A DNA stretch of 64,000 bases from Spongisporangium articulatum (GCF_044465595.1 NZ_JBITLV010000001.1:1-64000); one strand, 5' to 3'. Shown: positions 51,491 to 60,524, counted from the first letter of the stretch. Notes: generated by a model from the sequence alone, not told the origin. Translations and numbers: made by a program.

Positions 51491-52822
51491 CTACGGCTGC
51501 AGCGGCATCGTCCAGCAGTTGGACGCGACCGCCTTGCCCTTCAGTCGCGCGGTCAGCCAGTTGAGCGACGCGGTCTGCTCGGTGAGCAGCGGCAGCACGT
51601 GGTTCACGGTCGGGCTGCCGACCTTCGGCTCGGTGATGTTGCGGTAGGTCACGTTGGCGCCCTTGGCGCACCAGTCGACCGCCAGCTGCCGGGCCTGACC
51701 GTGCGGGACCAGGTTGTCGTAGTAGCCGGTCATGACCTGCACCGGGCTGGTCGGCTTCAGCAGGCCGATGCGCTGCTTGTTGATCTCCGCCTGGATCGCC
51801 GGCTCCGCCGCGATGATCTCGCTGATCGACTGGCCGGTCTTCGTCCAGTTCTTGCTGTGCGCGTTGGCGTACTTGAGGCTGTCGCCGACACACATGGTGG
51901 ACGTGTTCTTCAGCGCGGCCACCCCGGCGGCGTTGAGGTACTTGTCGAGCAGCGGCTGCAGCGACGGGTCCGACTGCACGAAGCCGTTGATCGACCAGCC
52001 GAGGGCGGCGGCCAGTTCGCTGCCGTCGATGGCCTTGGTGACGTCGGTCAGGTTGGCCGGCGGCGCACCGGCGAAGGTGCCCTTCAGGTTGACGTCGGGC
52101 GCGTACGAGGGCTGCAGCTCGGCGGCCGAGGCGACGGCGCCGCCGCCCTGGCTGTAGCCGTAGAGACCGACGGCCGAGGTCGACGTCACCGACGTCGTCG
52201 GCAGGCTCTTGGCCGCACGCACCGCGTCGAGCACCGCGTGGCCCTCGTCGAGGCGGTCGACGTAGGTGTGGACGCGGTCGGTCGTGCCGAGCCCGATGTA
52301 GTCGACCAGGACGACGGCCACCCCGGAGGTGATCAACCGGTAGACCGCGACGTCCTCGTAGCCGGCGGAGAGCGTGAAGTCCTTCAGGCTGTTGACCTTC
52401 ACCACGACACCCCGCTCGAGAGCGAGGGACGGGGCACACTGGTCGCCCTGGCCCATGGTGCCGGGAGCGACGGCCACGATCGGCCGGGTGCCCGGGCCCT
52501 TCCACTTCGCGGTGGGCTCGACGTAGGCGGCCGTCGCGGCGACCGGCTTCCCGTTGTTGTCGGTCGTCTTGTACATGAGCCGGGTCGCGTGCCCCGGCAG
52601 GCCGCCGGCCCAGGCGGGCAGCTGCGCGACCAGCTTCATGGGCTCGCTGCGCACGATCGCCCCGTTGGCGGCCGGAAGGGCGGCGGGCGGGTTGTAGAAG
52701 GTCGGGATGACGACGCCGTGCGAGACCACCGGCACGTCGACGGCCTGCGCCTGCGGGACGGCGACGAGCGCCCCCGACGTCGCGACCACTCCGGCGAGCA
52801 ACAGCCGTGTCATTCCGGGCAT
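51491..52822 (-). CDS. Secreted lipase (LIP family, alpha/beta hydrolase)
   Basis: Encodes 443 aa from ATG 52822, 8 nt after GGAGG. Signal peptide (about 1-27, ending QAQA). Nucleophile elbow GYSQGG, DYIGLGTTDRVHTYVD near residue 180, and GYYDNLVPHGQARQLA with a possible catalytic Asp. Two Cys pairs may form disulfides. Secretory lipases of this type act on acylglycerols or similar esters. Upstream lie a hairpin and the 32-bp repeat. Confidence 0.87.
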   Translation of the reverse strand: MPGMTRLLLAGVVATSGALVAVPQAQAVDVPVVSHGVVIPTFYNPPAALPAANGAIVRSEPMKLVAQLPAWAGGLPGHATRLMYKTTDNNGKPVAATAAYVEPTAKWKGPGTRPIVAVAPGTMGQGDQCAPSLALERGVVVKVNSLKDFTLSAGYEDVAVYRLITSGVAVVLVDYIGLGTTDRVHTYVDRLDEGHAVLDAVRAAKSLPTTSVTSTSAVGLYGYSQGGGAVASAAELQPSYAPDVNLKGTFAGAPPANLTDVTKAIDGSELAAALGWSINGFVQSDPSLQPLLDKYLNAAGVAALKNTSTMCVGDSLKYANAHSKNWTKTGQSISEIIAAEPAIQAEINKQRIGLLKPTSPVQVMTGYYDNLVPHGQARQLAVDWCAKGANVTYRNITEPKVGSPTVNHVLPLLTEQTASLNWLTARLKGKAVASNCWTMPLQP

Positions 52823-52920
52823 CGCGTGGGCCTCCATCGGCTCATTCGTCAACTCTGGGTAGCCACCCGAACACCCACGTGTAGACAGGTGTCCAACCGG
52901 CTACCGGACAGTAGCGAAGG

Positions 52921-52945
52921 CGAGCCCCCGACCGGTAGGGGTTCG
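52921..52945 (-). terminator. Hairpin after acyl-CoA ligase
   Basis: CGAGCCCC (52921-52928) pairs with GGGGTTCG (52938-52945; one G-U) around a short loop. It lies between the ligase gene with its tandem repeat and the lipase start, placed to end the ligase transcript. Confidence 0.5.
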
Positions 52946-52964
52946 CCGGAAATCAGCCTCACCG

Positions 52965-53086
52965 GCGAGCGAAGCGAGTGCTAATCAGCCCGCCCAGCGA
53001 GCGAAGCGAGTGCTAATCAGCCCGCCCAGCGAGCGAAGCGAGTGCTAATCAGCCCGCCCAGCGAGCGAAGCGAGTGCTAATCAGCC
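52965..53086. repeat. 32-bp tandem repeat, 3.8 copies
   Basis: Unit GCGAGCGAAGCGAGTGCTAA then TCAGCCCGCCCA (32 bp) at 52965, 52997 and 53029, with a 26-bp fourth copy at 53061-53086. Copies are essentially identical. The fourth copy contains the stop codon and last residues (AD) of the acyl-CoA ligase gene. No spacer variation, so not CRISPR. Confidence 0.95.
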
Positions 53087-54504
53087 CTCAGCTGCGCCTT
53101 GACCACCTTGCCGAGAGCGTTGCGGGGCAGGGCCGTCACCAGGACGACGGTCTTCGGCCGCTTGTAGGGCGCGAGCTGCGCTCGCGCATGGGCCAGGAGC
53201 TCGGCTTCGGCGACCCCCGACGCCTCGACGAACGCGGTCACCGCCTCACCCCAGGTGGCGTCGGGGACGCCGATCACGGCCGCGTCCCGCACGCCGGGGT
53301 GAGCACGCAGCACCTCCTCGACCTCGCGCGGGTACACGTTGTACCCGCCGCTGATGATCAGCTCCTTGCGGCGGCCGACGATGCTCACGTATCCGTCGGC
53401 GTCGAGCGCGCCGACGTCACCGGTACGGAACCAGCCGTCGGAGAACGACTCGGCCGTGGCCTCGGGGCGCTGCCAGTAGCCGCGCATCACGCTCGGGGCG
53501 CGCAGCAGGATCTCGTCGGTGTCCTCGTCGAGCCGCAGGTCGACCCCCGGCAGCGGTAGCCCGACGGTGCCCGGCTTGCGCTCACCCTCGTAGGGGTTGG
53601 ACACGGTGATCAGCGTCTCGCTCATCCCGTACCGCTCGAGGATCCGCTGCCCGGAGGCCTTCTCGACCGCGTCGAACAGAGCGGGCGACAGGGCGGCGCT
53701 GCCCGAGACGGCCAGGCGTAGCGCGGAAAGCTCACGCAAGCGGGGTGATTCGGCCAGCCTGGCGTACATGGTCGGCACCCCGAAGAACAGCGATCCGGCG
53801 TGCGCGGCGACCGCGTCGAGCACCCCCGACGCCTCGAAACGCGGCTGCAGGACGGCGGAACCGCCCGACAGGAGGGTGCCGTGCAGCCCGACGCACAACC
53901 CGTGCACGTGGAAGAGGGGCAGGGCCAGCACCAGCCGGTCCTGCGCCGTCCAGTGCCAGGCCGTCGTCAGGGCCCGCGCCCCGGCGAGGAGATTCGCGTG
54001 GGTGAGGGACGCCCCCTTGGGAGCGCCCGTCGTCCCGCTGGTGTAGACGATCAGCGCGAGATCGTCGGCCCCGGCGACGTCGAGAGCCGGGGCCGGGCCG
54101 TCGGGCAGGTCGACGTCGAGCCCCGTGACGACGACTCGCGGCCCCCCGGCGTCCCGGACCCAGCCGGCCGCCTCGGGCGAGGCCATCACGCCCGCCGCCG
54201 GGCGGCAGTCGGCCACGACGTGCGCCACTTCGCGAGCCCCGTAGGCGGGATTCACCGGGACGACGACCAACCCGAACCGCAGCGCCGCGAGATGGGCCGT
54301 CACGAAACCGATCCCGGTCGGACCCGACAGCAGGAGCCGGTCGCCGGGCGCCAGCCCGGCCGCCGCGAACCGGCCGGCCACGACCCGGCTGCGCTCCTCC
54401 AGTTCGGCCCCGGTGAACCAGCGCCCGTCGTGCAGGACCGGGACGTCGGGCGCCTCGGCCCAACGCCGGGCCCCGGCGTTCGGCAGCGTGTCGGGCGTGC
54501 TCAT
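53077..54504 (-). CDS. Acyl-CoA synthetase / AMP-dependent ligase
   Basis: Encodes 475 aa of the ANL superfamily. AMP-binding motif YTSGTTGAPKGASLTHANLL; VSGSAALS and ERYGMSETLITVSNPYEGER; C-terminal GRRKELIISGGYNVYPREVE and the catalytic Lys in NALGKVVK. It adenylates a carboxylate and forms a CoA thioester; the short length is like malonyl-CoA/short-acyl synthetases. ATG 54504. The stop codon lies within the tandem repeat. AlkA gene is 32 bp upstream. Confidence 0.87.
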   Translation of the reverse strand: MSTPDTLPNAGARRWAEAPDVPVLHDGRWFTGAELEERSRVVAGRFAAAGLAPGDRLLLSGPTGIGFVTAHLAALRFGLVVVPVNPAYGAREVAHVVADCRPAAGVMASPEAAGWVRDAGGPRVVVTGLDVDLPDGPAPALDVAGADDLALIVYTSGTTGAPKGASLTHANLLAGARALTTAWHWTAQDRLVLALPLFHVHGLCVGLHGTLLSGGSAVLQPRFEASGVLDAVAAHAGSLFFGVPTMYARLAESPRLRELSALRLAVSGSAALSPALFDAVEKASGQRILERYGMSETLITVSNPYEGERKPGTVGLPLPGVDLRLDEDTDEILLRAPSVMRGYWQRPEATAESFSDGWFRTGDVGALDADGYVSIVGRRKELIISGGYNVYPREVEEVLRAHPGVRDAAVIGVPDATWGEAVTAFVEASGVAEAELLAHARAQLAPYKRPKTVVLVTALPRNALGKVVKAQLRAD

Positions 54505-54536
54505 CCCGGAAGTCTGGCACCCGCGATCGCCCGGCC

Positions 54537-55439
54537 TCACGGCGGAAGCCGGTTGACCGCGTGCTCGCCGGTGGCCCACAGGTACTGCACCGCGTACGCG
54601 CGGTAGGGGCTCCACGCCTGCGAATAGCGCTTCAGCGCACCGGGTGTGGACGGCAGGCCCAGCCGCTTGGCGGCCACCACGACGCCGAGGTCCGTGGGCA
54701 GGAAGGCGTCGCCGTCCCCGAGAGCGCGCATGGTGACGGTGTGCGCGGTCCACGGCCCGACGCCGGGCAGCGCGACGAGATCCCGCTCCGCGGCGGCCGA
54801 CGACGACAGGTCCACCGCACCGGCCGCGAAGGCCGCCGCCACCCGCAGCACCGTCGCGCGCCGCGACGCCGGCATCGCCAACAGATCGGGGTCAGCGCCG
54901 GCGAGTGCCGCCGAGGGCGGGAACAGGTGCGTCAGCCCTCCGTCCGGGTCTACGACCGGCTCCCCCGTCGCAGCCACGAGCCGGGCCGCGTGCGTCCGTG
55001 CGGCCGCCGTCGAGATCTGCTGTCCGAGAACGGCTCGCACGGCGAGCTCGGCCGCGTCGGGCGAACCCGGCACGCGTCGTCCAGGCGCAGCCTGCACGAG
55101 GGGCGCGAGCACGCCGTCCGCCGCGAGCAGCTCGGCCACGACGAGCGGGTCGACGTCCAGGTCGAGGATGCGGCGGGCGGCGAGCACCGCCGACGGTTCG
55201 TCGTCCCGATGGCTCAACCACAGGGTGGCCGGTACGGAAGAGCCTTCGGGGAGCCGGAGATCGAGGATCGCCGGACCGCCCGGCAGGCGGACCGTGCGCC
55301 GGTAGGCGCCGGCCCGCCACTCCTCGACGCCCGGGACGGCGGTGGCGACCAGATGCCCGTACAGGTTGTCCGGCATCAGTGGCGGGCGGAAGGACAGCCG
55401 CACGTCCCGCCGGAGCACCGGTCCGGTCCCGGCTGTCAC
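54537..55439 (-). CDS. alkA: DNA-3-methyladenine glycosylase II (AlkA)
   Basis: Encodes 300 aa. AlkA_N-like N-terminus, then HhH-GPD domain: AVLGQQISTAAARTHAARLV, hairpin LPGVGPWTAHTVTMRALGDG, catalytic Asp in FLPTDLGV. Excises alkylated bases for base-excision repair. Stand-alone, without the Ada methyltransferase/HTH part often fused in actinobacteria. GTG start overlaps the DUF427 stop (GTGA), so co-expressed. Confidence 0.88.
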   Translation of the reverse strand: MTAGTGPVLRRDVRLSFRPPLMPDNLYGHLVATAVPGVEEWRAGAYRRTVRLPGGPAILDLRLPEGSSVPATLWLSHRDDEPSAVLAARRILDLDVDPLVVAELLAADGVLAPLVQAAPGRRVPGSPDAAELAVRAVLGQQISTAAARTHAARLVAATGEPVVDPDGGLTHLFPPSAALAGADPDLLAMPASRRATVLRVAAAFAAGAVDLSSSAAAERDLVALPGVGPWTAHTVTMRALGDGDAFLPTDLGVVVAAKRLGLPSTPGALKRYSQAWSPYRAYAVQYLWATGEHAVNRLPP

Positions 55440-55924
55440 CACCCCAGGGTGCCCGGCGCGCCCTTGAACGGGCCGACCACCCGCGACGTGATCCAGCCGC
55501 CGTAGAAGTCGCCCTCCTGCGCCTGCACCGTCTCGCCGTCCACCGTGCAGCGGTCGACCCGGCCCGGGTAGATCGCCACGTGCCGGTGCAGCCGCTCGTA
55601 CCGGGGGGTGGGTGACGGGTAGTACCAGGCGGCCGACGGCGAGACGCCGTCGCCGACGACGAGGTCGAAGTACCGCGCCCGGCCCTTGAACTCGCACCAG
55701 GACGTGCCTGCGGCGTCGGCGAACGCGGTCAGGTCGACGTCGTCCATCGGCAGGTAGTACGTGGGCGGGTGACTGGTCTCCAGCACGCGGACCGGGGCCC
55801 GGGTGTCGGCCACCACCAGCCCGCCGAACTCGACGACGACGTGCTCACCGGAGGGGTCGAGCGACGGGGGGCGGGGATAGTCCCAGACGGACTCCACGCC
55901 GGGTCGATGGGGTTCAGGGGACAC
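55436..55924 (-). CDS. DUF427 protein
   Basis: Encodes 162 aa from GTG 55924 (GAGGAGG 5 nt upstream). DUF427 pattern: VESVWDYPRPPSLDPSGEHV, VLETSHPPTYYLPMDDVD, CEFKGRARYFDLVVGD, AAWYYPSPT and EGDFYGGWIT. Beta-rich single domain; biological role not established. Start lies 11 nt inside the upstream tetR gene; coupled to alkA. Confidence 0.88.
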   Translation of the reverse strand: MSPEPHRPGVESVWDYPRPPSLDPSGEHVVVEFGGLVVADTRAPVRVLETSHPPTYYLPMDDVDLTAFADAAGTSWCEFKGRARYFDLVVGDGVSPSAAWYYPSPTPRYERLHRHVAIYPGRVDRCTVDGETVQAQEGDFYGGWITSRVVGPFKGAPGTLGW

Positions 55925-56492
55925 GTGCGACCTCCTCGGTGAACAGCAGGCGTTCGGCCGCACCGCGCAGCTCACGGCGCAAAGTGCCGTCGTCCAGGCC
56001 GGCCAGGTTCGGATCGCCGCCCACCGACACGAGCCCACCGCCGAAGACTGCGACCGACACCAGGTCGGTCGGGCTCGGTGTCTCACCGACCACGAGCACG
56101 GTCAGTCGGTCGGTGTGGCCGCTGGTCTCGACATGCGACTTCAGCAGTGCGTCGACGTACGGGTCCCCGAACAGGACGCCGAGCAGCCGCCGGTGCGCCA
56201 GCACCAGGTCGATCAGCCCGTGGACGACGAACCGTCGGCGCTCCTGCGAAGCCGGCCGGGCGCCGGCCTCCTCGAGCAGGACGAGGAGCCGTTCCATCAC
56301 CGGACGGACCACTTCGAGGACGATGTCGTCCTTCGTCCGGAACTGGTGGTATACGGCCGCTTTCGTCACCCCGAGCCGGTCGGCGATCATCTGCAGCGAG
56401 GTGCCGCTGACCCCCTGCTCGGCGAACAGCTCGAGCGCCGTGGCGAGCACCCGCTCCCGGGTCTCCCCACGCCGCCCCACGGGCTTCGCCAT
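55914..56492 (-). CDS. TetR family repressor
   Basis: Encodes 192 aa from ATG 56492 (GGAGG 7 nt upstream). HTH at about 12-58 (LQMIADRLGVTKAAVYHQFR). It is divergent from the MMPL exporter and two perfect palindromes lie in between, so it likely represses that exporter and its own operon (tetR-DUF427-alkA). Confidence 0.9.
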   Translation of the reverse strand: MAKPVGRRGETRERVLATALELFAEQGVSGTSLQMIADRLGVTKAAVYHQFRTKDDIVLEVVRPVMERLLVLLEEAGARPASQERRRFVVHGLIDLVLAHRRLLGVLFGDPYVDALLKSHVETSGHTDRLTVLVVGETPSPTDLVSVAVFGGGLVSVGGDPNLAGLDDGTLRRELRGAAERLLFTEEVARVP

Positions 56493-56562
56493 CGAAACCG
56501 CCTCCGACTCAATCTCCGCCGCCTGGGCGCCGACGCACATCGTGACGTCGACCACGACGCCG

Positions 56563-56616
56563 TTGCCAGATGCTAGCCGATCGGCTAACTTCTGCATGGC
56601 TAGCCGATCGGCTAGC
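56563..56616 (+). promoter_or_regulatory. MMPL promoter with two TetR operators
   Basis: TTGCCA (56563-56568) and TAACTT (56586-56591) with a 17-nt spacer make a plausible promoter. TAGCCGATCGGCTA (56574-56587) lies in the spacer and -10, and GCTAGCCGATCGGCTAGC (56599-56616) follows, 27 bp centre to centre. Both are perfect palindromes sharing TAGCCGATCGGCTA. Strong candidate for the adjacent TetR protein. Confidence 0.75.
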
Positions 56617-56654
56617 TATGAAGAACCGGCTCACCGCCCGGAGGCACTCTCCTC

Positions 56655-58937
56655 ATGGCCACCTTCCTGTACCGCGTCGGCCGTTTCTCCTACCGCCGTC
56701 GCGGCCTCGTCGCCGGCGTGTGGCTGCTGCTGCTCGTCGCCACCGGGATCGCGGCGGCCACCCTGTCGGGCCCGACGTCGTCGACGTTCTCGATCCCCGG
56801 CACCGAGTCGCAGAAGGCGCTCGACCTGATCACCGAGCGCAACCCGGGCGCGAACGCCGACGGCGCTTCGGTGCGGGTCGTGTTCGTGGCCGGAGGCAAC
56901 GGCACGCTGACCTCCGACGCCTCGAAGGCGGCCGTCGAGAAGGCGATCACCCAGCTGAAGGCGGTCGACGACGTCGCAGCCGTGAGTGATCCCTATCGAT
57001 CACAGGCCGTCTCGCAGGACGGCACCACCGCCTACGCCACCGTGAGCTACTCCGTCCCGGCCACCCAACTGACCTCGGCGACCAACGAAACCCTGCAGAC
57101 CGCGGCCCGTTCCGCGGTCGGGCCGGGGATCACCGTCGAGTTCGGCGGTGACGTCGTCAGCAGTGACGGGCCGGCCGGAGCCACGGAAGGCATCGGCATC
57201 GTGATCGGGGCGATCGTCCTCGTCATCACCTTCGGGTCGTTGCTGGCCGCCGGGCTGCCGCTGCTGACGGCGCTGATCGGCGTCGGGTTCGGCACGCTCG
57301 GCGTAGCGGTCGCCACCGGTTTCACCGACATCTCCGACACCACCAGCGTTCTCGCCACCATGCTCGGCCTGGCGGTGGGCATCGACTACGCGCTCTTCAT
57401 CGTGTCCCGGTACCGGCACGAACTGCTCGTGGGTCGCGACGGCGAGGAGGCAGCCGGGCGGGCCATCGGCACCGCCGGGTCGGCGGTCGTCTTCGCCGGG
57501 GCGACCGTCGTCATCGCCCTCGCCGCGCTCCTGGTGGCCGGTATCCCGTTCCTGTCGTCCATGGGGCTGGCGGCCGCGGGCACCGTGGCGATGGCCGTGG
57601 TCATCGCCCTCACGCTGGTCCCGGCCCTGCTCGGGTTCCTGGGACGTCGGGTGCTGGGTCGCAGGGGCCGCGCGGCGCTGGACCCCGAGGCTCCCGGCGG
57701 CGGGGACGGCAATCTCGTCCACGGTGAGCCGATGGGTGCTCGCTGGGCCCGGCTCGTGGTCCGGGGCCGGGTGCCGGTCTTCATCGTGCTGGTGCTCGCC
57801 CTCGGGGCGATCGCGCTGCCGACCCTCGACCTGCGCCTCGGTATGCCGACCGACGAGACCGCGTCGCCCAGCACCACCCAGCGCCGGGCGTACGACGCGC
57901 TGGCCGCCGGGTTCGGACCCGGCTTCAACGGCCCGCTGATCGTGGCCGTCGATCTGGCCGGGATCACCGGCGAGGACAGCGGTTTCGCGCGGGACGCCGC
58001 GACCACGGACATCCAGGCCGACCTGGCGAAGGTGCCCGGGGTGGCCGCCGTCGCGCCGGCCACCCCGAACGCCGCCGGTGACCTCGCCCTGATCACCGTC
58101 ATCCCGACCACCGGCCCCTCGACCGATGCCACCGAGACGTTGGTGCACACCATCCGCGCCGACGCGCAGAAGTGGCGGGCGGAGCGCGGGGCCCGGGCCT
58201 ACGTCACCGGGACAACGGCCATCGGCATCGACATCTCCGAGAAGCTCGGCGCCGCCCTGGCCCCGTACCTGATCGTCGTGGTGGGGCTCGCGTTCCTGCT
58301 GCTGATGCTGGTGTTCCGCAGTCTCGTCGTGCCGCTGAAGGCGACGCTCGGCTTCCTGCTCAGCCTGGCCGCCACGTTCGGCGCGCTGGTCGCGGTGTTC
58401 CAGAAGAGTTGGGGCGCAGGCCTGGTCGGGCTCGACTCGTCGGGGCCGATCCTGAGCTTCCTGCCCATCCTGGTGATCGGCATCCTGTTCGGCCTGGCGA
58501 TGGACTACGAGGTGTTCCTCGTGACCCGGATGCGCGAGGAGTTCGTGCACGGGGCCGACGCCCAGTCGGCCGTGGTCAGCGGATTCCGACACGGCGCACG
58601 GGTCGTCACCGCCGCCGCCGTCATCATGACCAGCGTGTTCGCGGGCTTCGTCATCACGGACGACCCGATCGTGAAGTCCATCGGCTTCGCCCTGTCGGTG
58701 GGCATCGTGTTCGACGCCTTCGTCGTCCGGATGACGCTCGTCCCCGCGATCATGTCGCTCCTGGGCCGCAGCGCCTGGTGGTTCCCGAGCTGGCTCGACC
58801 GCCTCCTGCCCGACGTCGACGTGGAGGGCGAAGGGCTCACCGCCGCGCTCGCCACCGCGCAGACGCCGTCCGCGCGCGTCCCGGCCCAGGGTTCGCTGTC
58901 GGAAGCCGACGCAGCCACGCACTCCTCCAGCAACTGA
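56655..58937 (+). CDS. MMPL/RND family exporter
   Basis: Encodes 760 aa. Two six-helix units with an extracytoplasmic loop after each first helix; MLGLAVGIDYALFIVSRYRH in the first half and GILFGLAMDYEVFLVTRMRE in the second are the family motifs (GxxxDYxxF/V) with the proton-relay Asp. About 12 helices and an acidic/Thr tail. Exports lipids, siderophores or drugs in relatives. GGAGG (56639-56643) precedes the ATG. Under TetR control by position. Confidence 0.9.
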   Translation: MATFLYRVGRFSYRRRGLVAGVWLLLLVATGIAAATLSGPTSSTFSIPGTESQKALDLITERNPGANADGASVRVVFVAGGNGTLTSDASKAAVEKAITQLKAVDDVAAVSDPYRSQAVSQDGTTAYATVSYSVPATQLTSATNETLQTAARSAVGPGITVEFGGDVVSSDGPAGATEGIGIVIGAIVLVITFGSLLAAGLPLLTALIGVGFGTLGVAVATGFTDISDTTSVLATMLGLAVGIDYALFIVSRYRHELLVGRDGEEAAGRAIGTAGSAVVFAGATVVIALAALLVAGIPFLSSMGLAAAGTVAMAVVIALTLVPALLGFLGRRVLGRRGRAALDPEAPGGGDGNLVHGEPMGARWARLVVRGRVPVFIVLVLALGAIALPTLDLRLGMPTDETASPSTTQRRAYDALAAGFGPGFNGPLIVAVDLAGITGEDSGFARDAATTDIQADLAKVPGVAAVAPATPNAAGDLALITVIPTTGPSTDATETLVHTIRADAQKWRAERGARAYVTGTTAIGIDISEKLGAALAPYLIVVVGLAFLLLMLVFRSLVVPLKATLGFLLSLAATFGALVAVFQKSWGAGLVGLDSSGPILSFLPILVIGILFGLAMDYEVFLVTRMREEFVHGADAQSAVVSGFRHGARVVTAAAVIMTSVFAGFVITDDPIVKSIGFALSVGIVFDAFVVRMTLVPAIMSLLGRSAWWFPSWLDRLLPDVDVEGEGLTAALATAQTPSARVPAQGSLSEADAATHSSSN

Positions 58938-58960
58938 CCGCGCCGCGGGGCACACCAACA

Positions 58961-59048
58961 ATCGTTGATGTGCGCCGTGAGTCGCGGCCGGGGCTGTGGA
59001 CAACTCAGGAAGATGCACTCCCGCCGCACCTACGATCGTTGATGTGCG
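58961..59048. promoter_or_regulatory. Repeated ATCGTTGATGTGCG motif, XRE promoter
   Basis: ATCGTTGATGTGCG occurs at 58961-58974 and again at 59035-59048. The second copy overlaps TACGAT (59031-59036), which lies 7 nt before the GTG of the XRE gene, and runs into its first codons. The palindrome at 33971-33986 shares ATCGTTGATG. This is a likely autoregulatory operator. Confidence 0.5.
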
Positions 59049-59610
59049 TCGCAAAGATGCCGTCCGGAGGGACAGCCAGGGGCGAGAGATCGAAGGCCCG
59101 CCCGACACCCGCGCCGCCCGACTACTGGCGGCAGCCCGCCGCCGGACTCTCCAGTACCAGTCGGAGGTGGCCGAGAAGGCCGGCATCGCGCCGAGCGCGA
59201 TCAGCGCCTACGAGACCGGCACCCGCCAGCCGACGCTGCCGATGCTCAGCAAGCTGCTCGAGGCGACGGGGCACGAGCTGGTCCTGGACATCCGGCCGCT
59301 GCCGAGCGAGTTCCGGCTGGTGACCTCGGAGTTCGGCGACGCGATCCGCCGACAACGGGAGGCGATCGTCACGCTCGCCGGGCGGTACGGACTGCGCGAC
59401 CTTCACGTCAACCGCAACGGGAGGGAACTGTTCGTCGACGTGAGTGTCGCGACCATGATGGAACGGCGCCTGTTCGCGGCCGAACTCGAGGCGCTGCTCG
59501 GATTCCCGGTGCGAGTCACACCCGTCGCACCCGAGCAACGGGACGAGTTGCGGGGCTGGACGGTTCGGCTCGGTCAGGACCAGGGGCGAGCGGAGCGCTC
59601 GGACCAGTAG
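59044..59610 (+). CDS. XRE-family HTH protein with MNT-like C-terminus
   Basis: Encodes 188 aa from GTG 59044 (leaderless, TACGAT 7 nt before). HTH_3 at about 25-80 (SEVAEKAGIAPSAISAYETG). The C-terminal 100 residues resemble a minimal nucleotidyltransferase fold by strand pattern (LAGRYGLRDLHV, ELFVDVSV), but the GS...DxD catalytic loop is not visible, so it would be inactive. Similar HTH-MNT proteins belong to toxin-antitoxin-like units; no HEPN partner is seen. Overlaps the convergent AKR gene by 37 bp. Confidence 0.7.
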   Translation: MRRKDAVRRDSQGREIEGPPDTRAARLLAAARRRTLQYQSEVAEKAGIAPSAISAYETGTRQPTLPMLSKLLEATGHELVLDIRPLPSEFRLVTSEFGDAIRRQREAIVTLAGRYGLRDLHVNRNGRELFVDVSVATMMERRLFAAELEALLGFPVRVTPVAPEQRDELRGWTVRLGQDQGRAERSDQ

Positions 59611-60524
59611 ACCTCGGGCGGCTGCGCCAGAGCGGCCAGGGACTCGACGAAACCGGTTGGCAGGGTGAGCTTCTCGCCCTGCAGATTGAACGCGAGTTGG
59701 TCGGGGGTGACGGCGCCGGAGAGCACCTGCCAGGCCCACGGCTGTTCGAGGGCGGCCGCGTAGGCGACGGCGTCCAGGCTCGCGCCGAGCGACTCGGCCA
59801 CCCGGCTCGCCTCGGCCACGACCGGCGACGCGTCCCCGCTGCCGGGGGCGAGCCGCCCGTTGGCCACGACCTCCTTGACGATCACGGTCGCGCCGACGAC
59901 CGCGGCCTCGGTGAGCGCCTCGGCGGCCGACGGTTCGAGCAGGTTCCAGGTCGACTCGACCGACGAGAAGAGCGGCTCGCCACCGGCGCGCACCGCCAGA
60001 GCCGCGCGCACGACGTCCGCCTGGGCCGGGCCGGACGTCGAGAACCCCACCCGCACACCGGAGTCCCGCAGCTTCGCGAGCGCCCGGTGCAGCTTCTGGT
60101 CGGTCAGGGCCGGTGAATCGGGGGTGAGCGAGTGGATGTGGTAGATCGCCAGCCGGTCGCCCAGCAGCGAACGCGACTGCGTCGACTGCTCACGGAAGGC
60201 TTTCACCGTATGGTCTTTCACCTCGTGCACCGGGGCGTCGAGGGCCCAGTCGCCGACGTAGCGGTAGCCCCACTTCGAGCCGACGACGACGCGGGCGTCG
60301 GGGTGCTGCTCGAGCCAGCCGGCCAGGAACTCCTCGGCCCGCCCGTACGAGCGGGCGACGTCCACGTACCGCACACCGGCCGCGTAGGCGGCGTCCAGCA
60401 GCTCCTCGCACCGCGACCGCAGGTCGTCCACCGAGCGGCCGCCGGCGAAGGCGGCCGCCCGCCCGGTGGTGATGTACGCGGGACGCCCCGCCGCGGCCAG
60501 CCCCAGCCCGATGCGCGAAGTCAT
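59574..60524 (-). CDS. Aldo/keto reductase
   Basis: Encodes 316 aa of the NADP(H)-dependent TIM-barrel family. Catalytic tetrad visible: Asp and Tyr in YVDVARSYGRAEEFL, Lys in VVVGSKWGYRY, His in AIYHIHSLTPDS. C-terminal LSGAVTPDQLAFN is the usual cofactor-side sequence. Substrate unknown. Its ATG overlaps the stop of the upstream lipoprotein gene (ATGA). Confidence 0.88.
   Translation of the reverse strand: MTSRIGLGLAAAGRPAYITTGRAAAFAGGRSVDDLRSRCEELLDAAYAAGVRYVDVARSYGRAEEFLAGWLEQHPDARVVVGSKWGYRYVGDWALDAPVHEVKDHTVKAFREQSTQSRSLLGDRLAIYHIHSLTPDSPALTDQKLHRALAKLRDSGVRVGFSTSGPAQADVVRAALAVRAGGEPLFSSVESTWNLLEPSAAEALTEAAVVGATVIVKEVVANGRLAPGSGDASPVVAEASRVAESLGASLDAVAYAAALEQPWAWQVLSGAVTPDQLAFNLQGEKLTLPTGFVESLAALAQPPEVYWSERSARPWS

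Noticed and set aside
51422..52984. 520-codon open frame opposite the lipase gene
   Set aside because: It is an antisense shadow caused by high GC; composition is Arg/Gly/Val-rich and the lipase frame has signal peptide and active-site motifs.
52965..53086. CRISPR array
   Set aside because: Units are joined directly with no spacers and there are no cas genes.
57000..59186. 728-codon open frame opposite the MMPL exporter
   Set aside because: Low-complexity His/Arg/Asp/Gly sequence typical of antisense frames in GC-rich DNA.
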